DNA of 64,000 nucleotides from Siphonodentalium dalli (GCA_032622095.1 CP136064.1:128327605-128391604), one strand, 5' to 3'; shown: positions 23,030-34,159, counted from the stretch's first letter. Notes: generated by a model from the sequence alone, not told the origin. Numbers and translations: made by a program.

Positions 23030-24040
23030 GGCAAGAAAATGACCTATTTTTTGCGCCAAATCCAACATGCTAATTGGTGAGCAAGGTTAATGCAGGAGCA
23101 GGTACTGCGGTATCCCGTAGGTAGGCCCCCAAAGTTTGATAGCTCTACTATAACAGCAAACTGTCAAACAGCGAGTGAGCTTCCGGTGGGTTCAGACTTT
23201 TTGCAAATGCCAACGAAAATCAAAGGGGGAAAAATTGTCTAAAAATCAAACATCGAGATAAAAAAAATTTGAATAGTGATTATGATAGATAGTATCCAAG
23301 CGCAACTTATTAGTATCTGCTTAATTCCCGCTAAAGTCGAAGGTTTACTCGTGGCGAGGCTTTATAATGTAAATAACCATAGTTAAGTGCTGAATCACTA
23401 AGCTATTTTTATCGCCAAATCCGACCGGGTTAATGAAGGAGCGAGGTAATGCAGGAGCAGGTACGTCGATATAATTTTGGTAATATCCCAAAGTTTGACC
23501 GCTCTACTTACAAAGACCATAGAGAGCTCGTGTTCCTGTGGGTACATATTGGCAAATTCCAACAAAAACCAAAAGTTTTAAAATACTTTAAAAAATCAAA
23601 TATGGAGATAGGTGGGTGTGATAGGGGGTATCAACGCCCAACTCTGGTGCGATTTCTTAAGTATCAGAGCAAAGGATTCACTCGTGGCGACGGTATATAG
23701 TGTAATACGTACTACATGCAGAGGAACACAGCCTACCATCGATATATGGCAAAAGGCGAAATTCGCCAATTTTCCCACCAAATTCAAACAGGCTAATGAA
23801 GGAGCGAGTGAAATGCGTGAGCATGTACCTCGGTATACCATAGATACATCCTGGAAGTTTGACTGTTGTGGTATAAAAGCAATCCGTCTAACGGAGAACG
23901 CGCATCGGTGTGGCTCGAGGCTTTCGGCAAATTCAAGTCAAACTCGCAAAGAAAAAAAAATGGAGAAATCGTGAATCGAGATGAAACAAATTGGATGTGG
24001 TGGGTACTATCCACCTGCAAATTTGGTGAATTTTTTTTAC
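23030..24040. repeat. Three degenerate ~360-bp tandem units
   Basis: Units begin near 23040, 23405 and 23760. Shared anchors in order: CGCCAA(A/T)TC or CACCAAATTC, (G)CTAATGAAGGAGCGAG, AATGC(A/G)(G)GAGCA(G)GTAC, AAGTTTGA, CAAAT(T/G)CCAA-type text, ATCGAGAT or ATGGAGAT, and TACTCGTGGCGA (units 1 and 2). Open frames in this block run across units in different frames and are not genes. Confidence 0.75.
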
Positions 24041-24217
24041 TTTTCAAATGAATGCGCAATGAGTTAATCAGGATTAAGTGTCCGATATTACATGCATTCA
24101 CTTATTATGTAGGAAAATACTCCCAGATGACTGTATACACTAGGAAATTTAATAAGTTCATGTAAAGGGTTAACGATATGATTATCTCTTTAAATAACAA
24201 ATTTGAAATAGTTTCGT

Positions 24218-24499
24218 GGGTATAAAACAATAAATATGAATTGAAGACCCCTGTCCGGAAAGACTTCTATCAGCTAACATTGAATTTATATCGAATATTT
24301 TATCATGAAATGAGATGTTTAATTGGGACAAGTAATTGATCTATTTTTAGAACAGACCTGGTCACTGGTAACCACTTTTGTTCGTTAGCTAAACAACCAC
24401 ACCTTTTTAGACCAGAAGATATTCGAAATAAAATCAATATTAATCGATAGAAGCATTTCCGGACAGGAGTCTTCAACTCATATCTAATATTTTATACCC
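24218..24499. mobile_element. Inverted-repeat MITE, ~282 bp
   Basis: GGGTATAAAA at the left end is inverted as TTTTATACCC at the right. Farther in, GAAGACCCCTGTCCGGAAAG pairs with the complement of CTTTCC-type text at about 24446-24475 (one side reads CCGGACAGGAGTCTTCAA). The arms are about 80 bp. No duplication was identified. Confidence 0.75.
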
Positions 24500-24519
24500 T
24501 GATAACTATATAATGCATT

Positions 24520-24880
24520 AAGTATAGGGTTATGGATATGTGTAGATCAGGGTTATGTTTAGGGTTAATGTTATGGGTAGGATCAGGTTTATAAATTGGG
24601 TTAGAGTTGTGGATATTGTTAATGTTAAAAAGGTGACGGTTTTATGCAAAGGATTTGGTTTTGGGTAAACTTGTATGTATGACTAGGCTTATCGAAAGGG
24701 TTATGGTAAGGGTCCAAGGGTTAGAGTTAAGTGCTGTGGATAAGGCTATGGAAAGGGTTATGGTAATGGATTGGCTACGATTAAGGTTGTTCTTATCGAA
24801 ATATTAGGGTTATGGAGTGGTTTATGGCTAAGGATTGGATATGGGTGGGTATAGAATTAAATTATGGATGGTGATCAGGG
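24520..24880 (+). repeat. Degenerate G-rich GGGTTATGG tract
   Basis: About 360 bp are dominated by degenerate units such as AGGGTTATG, GGGTTAGAG, AAGGGTTATGG and TAGGGTTATGGA, all on one strand. This resembles a decayed minisatellite or a diverged interstitial telomere-like tract; pure TTAGGG units are rare. No gene content. Confidence 0.7.
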
Positions 24881-25387
24881 ATGGGGAATTTATATGGAAG
24901 TATCAAAATTCTGCAGGCCAGAATTTTAACCCTCTAGTTTTAATTGAGATTAATTTCTTTCTCAATTTAAATAAAAAATAACAACATAACATCCACCAAG
25001 GTGACTCAATCAAATTTTGGTTTAAATCAGTCTAAAATCAAGAACATGCAAACAGCAGAAATTCAGAGCTCTATGAGATATGAGGAAGGTGCCTGCAATC
25101 ACAAAATGTTTACTTAACACCATATAGAAGTCACATTGATTATAAAGTAATAAATGAAATGGCAGTGTTAACAAAATCTGTTTGGAATGACAGCTTTGAT
25201 TAATAGCCTAAAATTCTCTGCCTGTTAAAGAGTTTGTATACAAAATGACCTATGGCTTATGATAACAAACTCCCACGGCCAAGTGTGAATGATGAATCTG
25301 ACAGTTAGGCCAGTAAAACTAAATACCTGTTTTCTCAGGCGATTCCATATGAGAAACTGGATGAGAAAGAAGGAGGCATTTTACTTA
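24881..25387. other. Unassigned spacer
   Basis: Nothing beyond AT-rich sequence could be supported. Confidence 0.4.
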
Positions 25388-26165
25388 GCTTACCTGAGAT
25401 GAAGAATTGAGACATTTTGTGTGGATGGTCCCTAGGTGGCTGGGATTCAGTTCTGTTCAAATGGGGGTCACATGGTCAAAAAAGTGGCATAGCTAGGGAC
25501 CTAACTCTTTCCATCCATAGTAATTCTTAAACATCTTCTCAAGAATCATCGGGGCTATTTAGCTTATAATTTGTATGGAAGGTTCTTGTGTGACAGGGAT
25601 ACAGATGTGTTAAAATGAGGTCACCTGGTCAAATAAGGGCAGAGCCAGGGACATAACTTGTCCATCCATTGTAATTCTTAAAATGTCTTCCTATCAAGAA
25701 CCATCAGGCCTATTCAGCTTATATTTGGTATGGGTGACTAGGATTCAGATTTGATTCAGAATTGGTCAGAGCCACGGACATAATTCTTTCCCTCATCAGT
25801 TATTTTTAAAACATCTTCTCAAGAACCATTTGGCATATTTGGTATACATTTTGGTATAGAGAGTCCTTGGGTGACTGGGATTCAGATTTGTTGAAATGGG
25901 TTCACCAGGTCAAATAGGGGTGCGGCCAGGGACATAACTCTTCCCCCAAAGTAATTCTTAAAATGGCTCCTCAAGAGCCATCAGTCCTATTTAGCCTATA
26001 TGTAGTAACCAGTATGGAGGGTCCTTGTGTTACTTGGGACTGGGTTACAGATTTGTTAAAATGGGTTCGACCAATCAAGAAATGGCATTTGGTGTATATG
26101 GCCTATGGAGAGTTGGGATCAAAATTTGTTTGAATGGGGTCCACCATTAAAAAAGGGGAGCATGT
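25388..26165 (+). repeat. GCTCACCTGAG-type dispersed repeat, diverged copy
   Basis: Opens with AGCTTACCTGAGATGAAGA and then shows four to five ~150-bp internal periods with CAGATTTGTT, GGTCA, AGGGACATAACT and 'ATTTAGCTTATA' anchors. More diverged than the 44.1 and 55.7 kb copies. Confidence 0.75.
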
Positions 26166-26530
26166 CAGGTGTTAGTTAACTTTGCCACAGTTAGGAAAGC
26201 TTGAGGTATCAGTTGTAAAATTCCAACATGTGCAAAATAATTTTATGAACTTGGGAGTGTGTTTGCTTCAGTTGAGGGGGAGCAAACTATGGACTATGTG
26301 GGGTGGGGGGATCTGGACCATATTTCAAGGTGGACACCCCACTGCTCAACGGAGACCCTCTAGGCTATGTCCCTCTTTAGGACTACTTGTTTTTAAGTGA
26401 ATTTGACAAGTACTAACTCAAATGGTCTTCCAAGTCCCAGTCTTCCTAGTCTTTACAGTCTGGTGAGCGTCTCCACAGCCATTGACTGTCTTGTTTGAAC
26501 AATTTGTTTATCTTGATGTTAGATATGTCA
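26166..26530 (+). repeat. Second dispersed repeat family (GGTGAGCG...CATTGACTGTCTTG), copy
   Basis: Ends with TCCCAGTCTTCCTAGTCTT, CAGTCTGGTGAGCG and CATTGACTGTCTTGTTTG. Preceded by GTTGTAAAATTCCAAC- and AGGTGGACACCCCA-type text. Related copies lie at 30237-30540, 46470-46815 and 58180-58440. Each follows or neighbours the GCTCACCTGAG repeat, suggesting they were once one unit. Confidence 0.65.
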
Positions 26531-26725
26531 GCTGTCCTGCGCCATCAGGAGCGCTTTCAAAAAAGGGTCCAATGACATTGATCATAATTTGTATAACGTT
26601 ATCGATCTTGGTTTCTTCTGTTATATCGCATAATTTGCAGTATATCACATGGGGGTATGCACTGGGCGAGAGCCCAGTTCTTTGTTTTCTATTTGTATTT
26701 GATTATTTGTTTCTTTTTTTACAAG

Positions 26726-26836
26726 AAATTCTATGGTAGGAAACAGAACTGCTTCACTATTGCAGTCAAGTATGGTCACAGAGCATTGCGGTATTCATCC
26801 AAATCTGGACAAATCAGACGAGACAATTTACAGGAG
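26726..26836 (+). CDS. MRPL20: MRPL20 exon encoding the GRK-type RNA-binding segment
   Basis: A T-rich tract and ACAAG precede the exon, and GTATGC follows it. 37 codons, KFYGRKQNCF to RRDNLQE. This corresponds to the HFRGRKNRC segment of vertebrate bL20m, where the mature protein first contacts rRNA. The upstream partner exon was searched for by eye between about 16.9 and 26.7 kb and not found. Confidence 0.9.
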
Positions 26837-29800
26837 GTATGCTGTAATATTCTGCTACCTGAACTTACTATCCTTCTGTATATTTCCACATCCTATTTAT
26901 TAATTGTTTGATTTGAAAACTATACCTATATCCAGAAAACAATTAACTCTAATTTTAAAAATGAATTAAGAGTTCCAGTGGTAATTCTACAAAACCCGAT
27001 TTTCTTTATATCAGATTCAACTGGATGGTATAAAGTAATATGTTTGGAAGTATTGATAGACACCTGAAATACAATATCTTGCTTGATTCAGCTTGTTTGA
27101 TTGAGAATTTTCTATTCATTTTAGTATAGCTTCAATTTATTTTGATGGGATATCAATAATAGTAAAAGTTTAAATATTTTTTCATGAACAGAATGACATT
27201 GTTTAGTATTTGTCACATTTGGATTTTCACATTTATTTCATTGAAGGAAAGCCAATATTTATGTTAACCCTTTCATGATGGGAGTTGTGCTGGTGCGGTA
27301 TTAAAGACCCTGTGCCAGTGCATTCTCTAATATATGCGAGTCTCCCATAGGGAGCCTTGCATATATAAGAGAATGCACCGGCTTACAAGGTCAAGGTAAA
27401 TATTGTTAGACCAATGTATTCTTTTATATATGCGAGGCTCCATATGGGAGACTTTCATATATAACAGAATGAATTGACACAGGGTTTTTGCAAAATTTCA
27501 GGAAGCTCCAGTCATGGAAGTGTTATACCAGTATAAGTAAAAGCAAAGAACCCACACCCATATATGCACTCGTGTCATATATTAGGTTTTTTTTGTCCAT
27601 TTACCGAAATAAGCGGAAGCAATTTTGTATCTGCAGTTGTGGGAAATGGGAAAATTTAACAAATTAATTAAAAGTAATTTGAATTTACCAACAAACTGAG
27701 AAGCTAAGATCATAAGTTGTTGAAATTGTTAATTTGTTGAGAAAAACTTTCCCCACCCCTCAAAATTACATAGGATTTTATTCAGTGTGAGAAACTTTTG
27801 TTAGAAGGAAGGAGAATTACTGAGATTTTTGGCACAAATGGGATAGCAACCTGTTCAGAATATAACTGGGCATGTGAATTGGATGTGATTGTCATTATAC
27901 TACTCTTGTCCATCCATCAACGGGGGCCTCGGTGGCTCACGGGTACCACTCCAAGCCGTTTCGCCCTCCAGCGCTGGCGATAAGGGTTCAAATCCACATG
28001 TTTCCATCGTGGACTTTGTAACTCTAAATCGTTATCTGGTGGAGTTGCCAGTTACTCGCCGATGGTCGTTGGTTTGCCGCACATGGTTGACGAGTTTAAT
28101 AGCCATTGAAATCACTGTTAGATTAGTCGCAAGTGTGCGGATTTCCTCCACCACTAAAACTGGCAATGTCGTGATGTGGCCTTAGTGGCTAAAGCGACAA
28201 TAACCCCCAATCAATCAATCAATCAATCCATCCATCAACAATTGTCTTCTTCTCCAGAACCATAAGACCGATTGTGTTATTTGGTGTGGATGTTCCCTTG
28301 GTGACTCACATTCAGCTTTGTTCATATGAGGTCACCAGGTCAAATAGGGGCAGAGCCAGAGTCATAACTCTGTCTCTTCACAGTAATTCTTAAAACGACT
28401 TCTCAAGTACTGCTAGACTGACTGGGATCATATTTGGTGGGGATAGTCCTTATACGACTGGGATTCAGATTTGTTAAAATGGTATCACCAGGTCAAATAG
28501 TCGCGGAGCCAGGGACATAACTCTTCCCTCTATAGTAATGCTTAAAACAACTTCACAAGAACCATCACGCCTATTTAGCTTATATTTGGTATGGAGGGTC
28601 CTTGTGAGAGTGGGATTCAAATTGGGTTACCTGGTCAAATAGGGCCGGAGCCACTGACTAACACTTTCCCTCTTTCTATTAAAACGCCTTCTACTCCAGA
28701 ACTTCAAGACCGAATGGTGTCATATTTTGTGGGGATAGTCCCTTAGTGACTGGGATACACATTTGTTCCAAAGGGTTCAACAGTGACATTTTGATTTTTT
28801 TTTTAAAGAATTAATATAAAAAAATTAGTAGATTTTTTTTTTGAGATCGAACTCTTTGCTCAATTAAAATTTTTGAAATATCTTTTATTTTTAACTTAAA
28901 ATTTTGAAAATCTAACGATGTTATAACATCCTCTGGGGTACCTCAAGTCACTCCACAAAATGTTGTTGAAATTATTCCAGGGGTCTGAGAGAAAAATTGC
29001 AAACAGACAGATGGACAGAAATATTCAAGAAGCTTACTCTTGCCACTTGAAGGGTCAAGCTCCGCTGATATGTTGTTCATTCACATTCCCAAATGCAACA
29101 AAAATTCTTTGAAAAGTCATCTCTTCCACTGTCAATGCCAAGTCTGCCATGCAGTCTCTCCCATGTCCCATGTGGATTGGTAATTACACATGACATCTGA
29201 TCTTATCTGACACTGTTTGATAAACAAATAACAGTAACTGCTGGAGAATGTTTATTTGTGTCATTCATTTCAACTTAAATGAGATTAATTCCCATATAAA
29301 TAATCATATGCAGTTGTACATGTGGCAGGTGTTATAATCTAATGTATATATCGGCTATTAACTCTTTTTCATAGATGCTAATGATGTGTCTATCTATTAT
29401 GATGATAAATTCAAGAAACAATTATCAGTGGTACTATGCTGATAACCCTTCCCTAAATGTAACTAATTTTGAGGAAAATGAACTCACTTCAACTAAAATA
29501 TACTATTTGAAATTACTAGATCAATGGATCTCATTGATTGGGATTTACATTTGGTTCAAATAGTGGCAGATATTGGAGATTTAACACTGCCCACCAGTCC
29601 CATGCTTTTGAATTTGGTACTGGTATTCCCTATATTACCTGTAATAATTTTGATATATCAGTTTGGTTTTGATAATCTTATATATACATGTATATATTAT
29701 ATATAGTTTGAAATTAAAAGAAGTATCTGTTAATTGTTGATTATTTATTAAACAAATATGTACATAGCTATACCGGCTTCGGCACATCTTGGCCTTTTCA

Positions 29801-32800
29801 ATAGCTTAGCGTGACTGATGGACGTGTGGACTCATCTTGGTGTCTGTGCTGAAGAAAAACCATTGTAAATCACTTGATAATTAAATTAAATTGAATTAAC
29901 TTATATGAGGAACCTCATTAAATTGTTATGGCTTTGATAAATCACCAGACTTGCGGAACTCAAAACCACTCTAATGAAGCATGGTTATAACCTTAACATT
30001 AATAGATAAAGGCATCCAGAAAGCCCAATCATCTTTAGGCAGGTAAAACCAAATTCAAAAGTGGATAAAAGACCCCTTGCTATGGTAACATCCTATAACT
30101 CTTGAAATCCAGAGTGAACGGATACCCCTTTTAATTTTTGAACTATTCAATTCTTCACATCAGCCATCACTCACCTCGGATGACAATTTCTTCTGTTTTA
30201 AATATTATATATATAGACTGTTAACAACCCCCTGGTTTGATATATAAGCTGAGTGTAGAACCACTTAAGGTTGGGGGAAGGGGGTTTGGTTTTTACCCCC
30301 ATCTTTGGTATTCAGTGGAAAAGCTGTTGTATTTAGACCAACAAATGTCCACATTTAGAAAATTTCTAACTTTTTGTGGGATTTCAGGTTGGAAATTTCC
30401 AACAGTTGGAGAACTTGAAATACCATTTGTAAAATATATTGGTCCATTTGGGCGGGATGGGCTATGAGCTATGGGGGAGGGTTTTCACAGTTGGAAATTT
30501 CAAGATGGACACCCCCCCCCCCCCCACCACTCAACAAAGAGTTGTTTTAATGTGATTAGACAAGTACTGACTATTTGCACAAGTATAGCTGTGTTTGTCA
30601 GCAAGCCTGAATTTATTATGTCTGATATTTGCAGAATGATGTCCACATAGGGTGAATTTAGTGACGCTATCCCGCACAGCAGGCTGGGGTCACCAAATTC
30701 ACCCTCTGTGGACCTGATCTGCTTTATGCCTCATCTTCTGGGTAGTATCTGTAGTCTCAAATTAACATAGTTTAGTTACTTTTTCACTTCTTTTAAGTTT
30801 CTATATCCCCTAATTTGCAGAAGATAAATTGCATAATCGAAGTGACTAATGGGTAAACAGCACCAACTTCAACTGGGTAAATTCAATGTGATCCTTAGGG
30901 TCTCCAATAGCAGTTGAGGCCTAAGCAAAATTATGTCCCCAGAGGGTGAATTTGGTGATGCTGGTCCACTATGTGGGATAGCATCACCAAATTAACACCC
31001 TGGGGACCTCATTCTGCAAATGTCAGATACAATAAATTCAGACTTGTCTGTCAGAGTTAATCGGGAGGATCTTACAAGAAGTAACTTGTTTGTATTCTGT
31101 TTCAGCTTCGTGCAACCAGACTGACTGCTGCCTGTCAAGAGCATAACATGGAATACAGCACATTCATGAGAGAACTCTCACTGGTAATTACCATCTGGAC
31201 CGGCAGTTTATTAGCAACCAGGGAGTTATCTTCAGTCTTGTGTATACTTGCTGAGAATGCTCCTCCCAAAATTTCCATTCAAAATATGATCAATGTCATC
31301 TTTTTGACATTCTTATTGTTCAATTATAATAGGGACCAGCCTAGAGCTTTCAAATTTGGAGAAGTCACTTCTCACTGTTTTTGGTTATTAGGGAGAAATG
31401 GACTGTTATCAGGGAGAAGTCATAATGACTGAAATTCAATTTAGACCCCAATATCACACTTATATGATTCAACAAGTATTATGCAACACAACAGCCCATT
31501 TATTAAACCATTATAGTGTATAAGACCACCATTACATAAATCAATAACTATACTTTAAGTATGCTGTTGGGACATGTTCATACTGGTATATGAGAGAGGA
31601 CACTTCTCCCTGGGACAAAAATAGGGAGAAATGGCACATTTTAGGGAGAAGATGTCTCCCAAGTCACCCTCTAGGCTGGTGCCTGGACATTACTGAAACA
31701 ATATTCTCGTAATTAAGGACTTGTACGATGGCTCGTGAATGTGAGTGACAAGGAATTTAATTGTCAGATAACAAAACAGTTGTTGCCCTTCTTCTCGGGA
31801 CTCGTATGGGAGACATTGAGATTTGTCACTCGCTCGAGAACAGAATGTCTCCCGAGATGAAGGGCAACAACTGTATAGTGTCCTGTTCTTTATTACAGTC
31901 ACACATAGATCTCAACAGAAAGGTTTTGACAGATTTAGCAATATATGAACCAAGATCGTTCGAGGTAAGTCCTGTCACATTTATCATTGAAATATTCCCC
32001 TCAATATTTGTTTTATCACAATTCATGCCATATCTTATCATATTAAGTTGTCATATCTATTCATATTAGGTTGTCATATCTTATCATATTAGGTTGCCAT
32101 ATCTTATCATATTAGGTTGCCATATCTTATCATATTAGGTTGCCATATCTTATCATATTAGGTTGCCATATCTTATCATATTTATAGGTTGCCATATCTT
32201 ATCATATTAGGTTGTCATATCTTATCATATTAGGTTGCCATATCTTATCATATTAGGTTGCCATATCTTATCATATTAGGTTGCCATATCTTATCATATT
32301 AGGTTGTCCAAGCAGCTTGTACAATTGGCACTTTCCATGACTCTTGAAACTTTTTATAATCCAAAGATCACATGTGTAAAGGTGAGTAGCAGGGCCTCTC
32401 CATAAAAGGAAAGCTTTCCCTTGCATGCCTCATTCTCACATTGACACATTCTCACCTAAAACTTTGTATTCTCAATTCTCCAATAATGATAACACTATCA
32501 TTGTCATCAAGCCGTGCCAGAGACCAGAGTCAGCATTTGTTGGTATACATGCTTACAAGTTAAAGGACGGGCACATGTTCACATACATGTTAATTACATC
32601 CTACTTTGTTTGCGTATGCGGTCAGGAAAAACCACCGAAAAACCTCTTTGGGAAAAATATTATGGAACCTGCTTTCGAAAGCAACATCTATAACGCAGCT
32701 CGAATGTGTGGAAATTCATTCTAATTGTTCAATTGTGCAACACAAACCTGTGCATGGACTATATATAACATACAAATATAAATTAACATTAATTTGTTAA

Positions 32801-33903
32801 TTAAATTGTTCAAATACACTATGATCGTGATCGAATGACACATTATATGCGTTTACTACTAGTATATAAATAATGATAAAGCTATCTTTTCATAGATAAA
32901 GTGCGATTCCCGCATTTAAATATTGCAATTAACATATATTAATGATTGTTCAACAAAAATAAGATAAAACATCAATTTGCACGATGTTCATCTGCATGAT
33001 GCTCATGCGTTATATGAATTTTTGTTTCTCAGATATATTTTCAACAAAAACATATCATTACATTATTTAAACATCAATCCATAACAATAATTCTGATGAA
33101 AAGACTATTGATATCACTAAATGAATTTATTATATCACACAATCGAATGATTTTTATCACTAAATGCTTTCTATTTTGTTATATTATTATTTTCAACAAA
33201 AGCATATCATTACATTATTTAAACGTCAATTCATAACATCACTCAATGTTTGAAACAAAAATTTGGAGCTGACCCAATCGACACGACGCTATGGCTAGAA
33301 ATGAAACAATACGCTCTGTACTCATGTAACAATAGTTACTTTCATTGGTCATGCACGACACGATAACACATCGTTCACTCATTATCACAAATGGCGAATA
33401 CAATATTTTTCGGCTAATCTGCTTTGCAGTAAACGCTGAAAAATTATCAATTCTGGAGGAGCTGCATCCCACTCACTTTGATTGAGGAAATTCTCAGGTA
33501 TGGCATCGATCATTTTCAAATAATGATTGGCTGCACTGAGTCAATTTATAACAGTTTAGTGTGAAAATGTTTCAATGTGGTGTGACACTGTAACCAGTGG
33601 GATGCTTACTAATGCGTGTTTAAGATAAAGTGATTATTTATAAGTTTGGAGTTTCTTCAATCATGTTGTATGGCTTCCTATCTCTTTGCTTTTATTCTGC
33701 GATAAATTGAGTGTAATAAGTTCAAAGAGAACTGTGAATACAATTAGATTTTCTGACACAATTTATTTTCACAGAGTATTGTCAACCTGGTAAAAAGGAG
33801 ACTGGATGACACAGAATTCAAGTCGACAATTGAGAACCCCCCAGAGAACCTCAAACTATTCAGTACAAAACACATGTATGACTCGAAGAAGAAGGAGACA
33901 TGA
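26726..33903 (+). CDS. MRPL20: Mitochondrial large-subunit ribosomal protein bL20m, spliced, first exon not located
   Basis: Four exons (26726-26836, 31106-31183, 31899-31964, 33775-33903) encode 128 residues in one continuous frame with phase-0 introns and GT-AG borders throughout. The product is an RNA-binding protein of the mitochondrial large ribosomal subunit. Diagnostic bL20 text runs in order: FYGRKQNC and the basic AVKYGHRAL stretch, LTAACQEHNMEYSTF (bL20 AA--HGL-Y), then DLNRKVLTDLAIYEP (family LNRKVLADLAIYEP), then a C-terminal tail LVKRRLDD...NPPENLKLFS to a TGA. An AATAAA follows at 34154. The roughly 25-35 N-terminal residues, with start codon and mitochondrial targeting, should lie on an upstream exon I could not identify. 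The introns are full of MITEs and a 23-bp minisatellite. No break is seen, so it should be functional. Confidence 0.93.
27268..27522. mobile_element. TTAA MITE, copy 2, in an MRPL20 intron
   Basis: TTAA at 27264-27267 precedes CCCTTTCATGATG. The right end CAGTCATGGAAG is followed by TTAT, a decayed TTAA. Interior stems pair GTGCATTCTCTAATATATGC with complementary text, and CTCCCATAGGGAG is self-complementary. Inverted relative to the copy at 20829-21043. Confidence 0.75.
27523..27908. other. Unassigned intronic spacer
   Basis: AT-rich MRPL20 intron sequence with no supported feature. Confidence 0.4.
27922..28226 (+). mobile_element. tRNA-derived SINE with 13-bp TSD
   Basis: The target-site duplication TCCATCCATCAAC is exact (27909-27921 and 28227-28239). 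The head has pol III promoter boxes: A box TGGCTCACGGG at about 27933 and B box GGTTCAAATCC at 27985. The tail is (AATC)n. It inserted into the start of a GCTCACCTGAG-type repeat whose body resumes at 28227. A LINE partner with a similar tail would have supplied the reverse transcriptase. Confidence 0.92.
28227..28790 (+). repeat. GCTCACCTGAG-type dispersed repeat, SINE-interrupted copy
   Basis: Continues from 27880-27921 across the SINE. Anchors TTTGGTGTGGATGTTCCC, CAGGTCAAATAG and AGGGACATAACTCTT recur with ~150-bp spacing. Lies in an MRPL20 intron on the gene's sense strand. Confidence 0.8.
28791..30236. other. Intronic sequence without supported features
   Basis: Mostly AT-rich, with a TATATACATGTATATA stretch near 29680. 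Short open frames lack motifs or splice support. Confidence 0.4.
30237..30540 (+). repeat. Second dispersed repeat family, diverged copy with a C14 run
   Basis: GTTGGAAATTTCAAGATGG, a 14-base C run (30512-30525) and CACCACTCAAC mark this as a relative of the 26.2 kb copy. Confidence 0.6.
30595..31050. mobile_element. Double-hairpin MITE, copy 1
   Basis: The ends are inverted: CCTGAATTTATTATGTCTGA on the left matches the complement of the right end with few changes. Each end then contains its own palindrome, GAGGGTGAATTTGGTGATGC against TAGCATCACCAAATTAACAC and the counterpart at 30645-30710. It ends about 55 bp before the MRPL20 exon at 31106. Same family as 45097-45506. Confidence 0.8.
31106..31183 (+). 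CDS. MRPL20: MRPL20 exon encoding the AA-EH helix
   Basis: Acceptor TTCTGTTTCAG and donor GTAATT. 26 codons, LRATRLTAACQEHNMEYSTF and onward. Matches the 'RI-AA-QEHGLKY' segment of bL20m. Confidence 0.92.
31331..31685. mobile_element. Probable MITE in MRPL20 intron
   Basis: AGGGACCAGCCTAGAG at the left is matched by the complement of CTCTAGGCTGGTGCCT at the right. The interior repeats TTAGGGAGAA blocks. No exact duplication was found, so the superfamily is open. Confidence 0.65.
31776..31874. repeat. Foldback immediately upstream of an MRPL20 splice acceptor
   Basis: ACAGTTGTTGCCCTTCTTCT at 31776 is the near-complement of text ending GGGCAACAACTGT at 31874, with GGGAGACATT/AATGTCTCCC as a second pair. 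The right arm ends 24 nt before the exon at 31899, so the stem covers the likely branch-point area. Confidence 0.8.
31899..31964 (+). CDS. MRPL20: MRPL20 exon encoding DLNRKVLTDLAIYEP
   Basis: Acceptor TCTTTATTACAG and consensus donor GTAAGT. 22 codons containing the most conserved bL20m signature. Confidence 0.95.
32024..32303. repeat. 23-bp minisatellite, ~12 copies
   Basis: Unit TTGCCATATCTTATCATATT plus AGG. The first two units are diverged and one central unit has a 3-bp insertion (TTTATAGG). Otherwise units differ only at C/T in TTG(C/T)C. Lies 60 bp after an MRPL20 donor. Confidence 0.95.
32304..33774. other. MRPL20 intron with a ~50-bp dispersed direct duplication
   Basis: TCAACAAAAACATATCATTA at about 33040 recurs at about 33193 (AAAAGCATATCATT form) with the following CATTATTTAAAC. 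Otherwise no supported feature. Minus-strand frames here have no motifs. Confidence 0.55.
33775..33903 (+). CDS. MRPL20: MRPL20 terminal coding exon
   Basis: Acceptor TTATTTTCACAG. 42 codons, SIVNLVKRRLDD to YDSKKKET, then TGA at 33901-33903. The C-terminal tail is the variable part of the family. Confidence 0.9.
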   Translation, partial: SIVNLVKRRLDDTEFKSTIENPPENLKLFSTKHMYDSKKKET

Positions 33904-34153
33904 CATGAAGAAATTGCTAGATTATTTTATGTACCAAGGTCACAGTGATCGATTATGTATGCAGAGATGTTAAAATTGGGCATCAGAATCGATACTAAGT
34001 TAAATAGTGGACATGATTCCTTTGGATGTGCCTGAAGTGTGTTGCAGAAATTCCTGGAAACAGAGATACAACTGAGGTTTATGCCCCTGCTGTGCCAGTT
34101 AACAGTTCCACCTCAAAATAGATTAAGCTATCATTTAAGGTTGATTGATTTTA

Positions 34154-34159
34154 AATAAA
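34154..34159 (+). promoter_or_regulatory. MRPL20: Poly(A) signal for MRPL20
   Basis: AATAAA in ATTTTAAATAAAAAAAAC, 251 bp after the stop codon. It is the first canonical signal downstream. Confidence 0.65.

Noticed and set aside
23037-23095. Short ATG frame ending near a GTGAGC, considered as MRPL20 exon 1
   Set aside because: The same text recurs in the other units of the 360-bp tandem repeat, and the peptide does not resemble bL20m.
27922-28000. tRNA gene
   Set aside because: A and B boxes are present, but the acceptor stem does not close, and a 13-bp TSD with an (AATC)n tail shows a SINE.
33239-33472. 77-codon minus-strand frame in the MRPL20 intron
   Set aside because: No motif and located within intronic repeat-like DNA.
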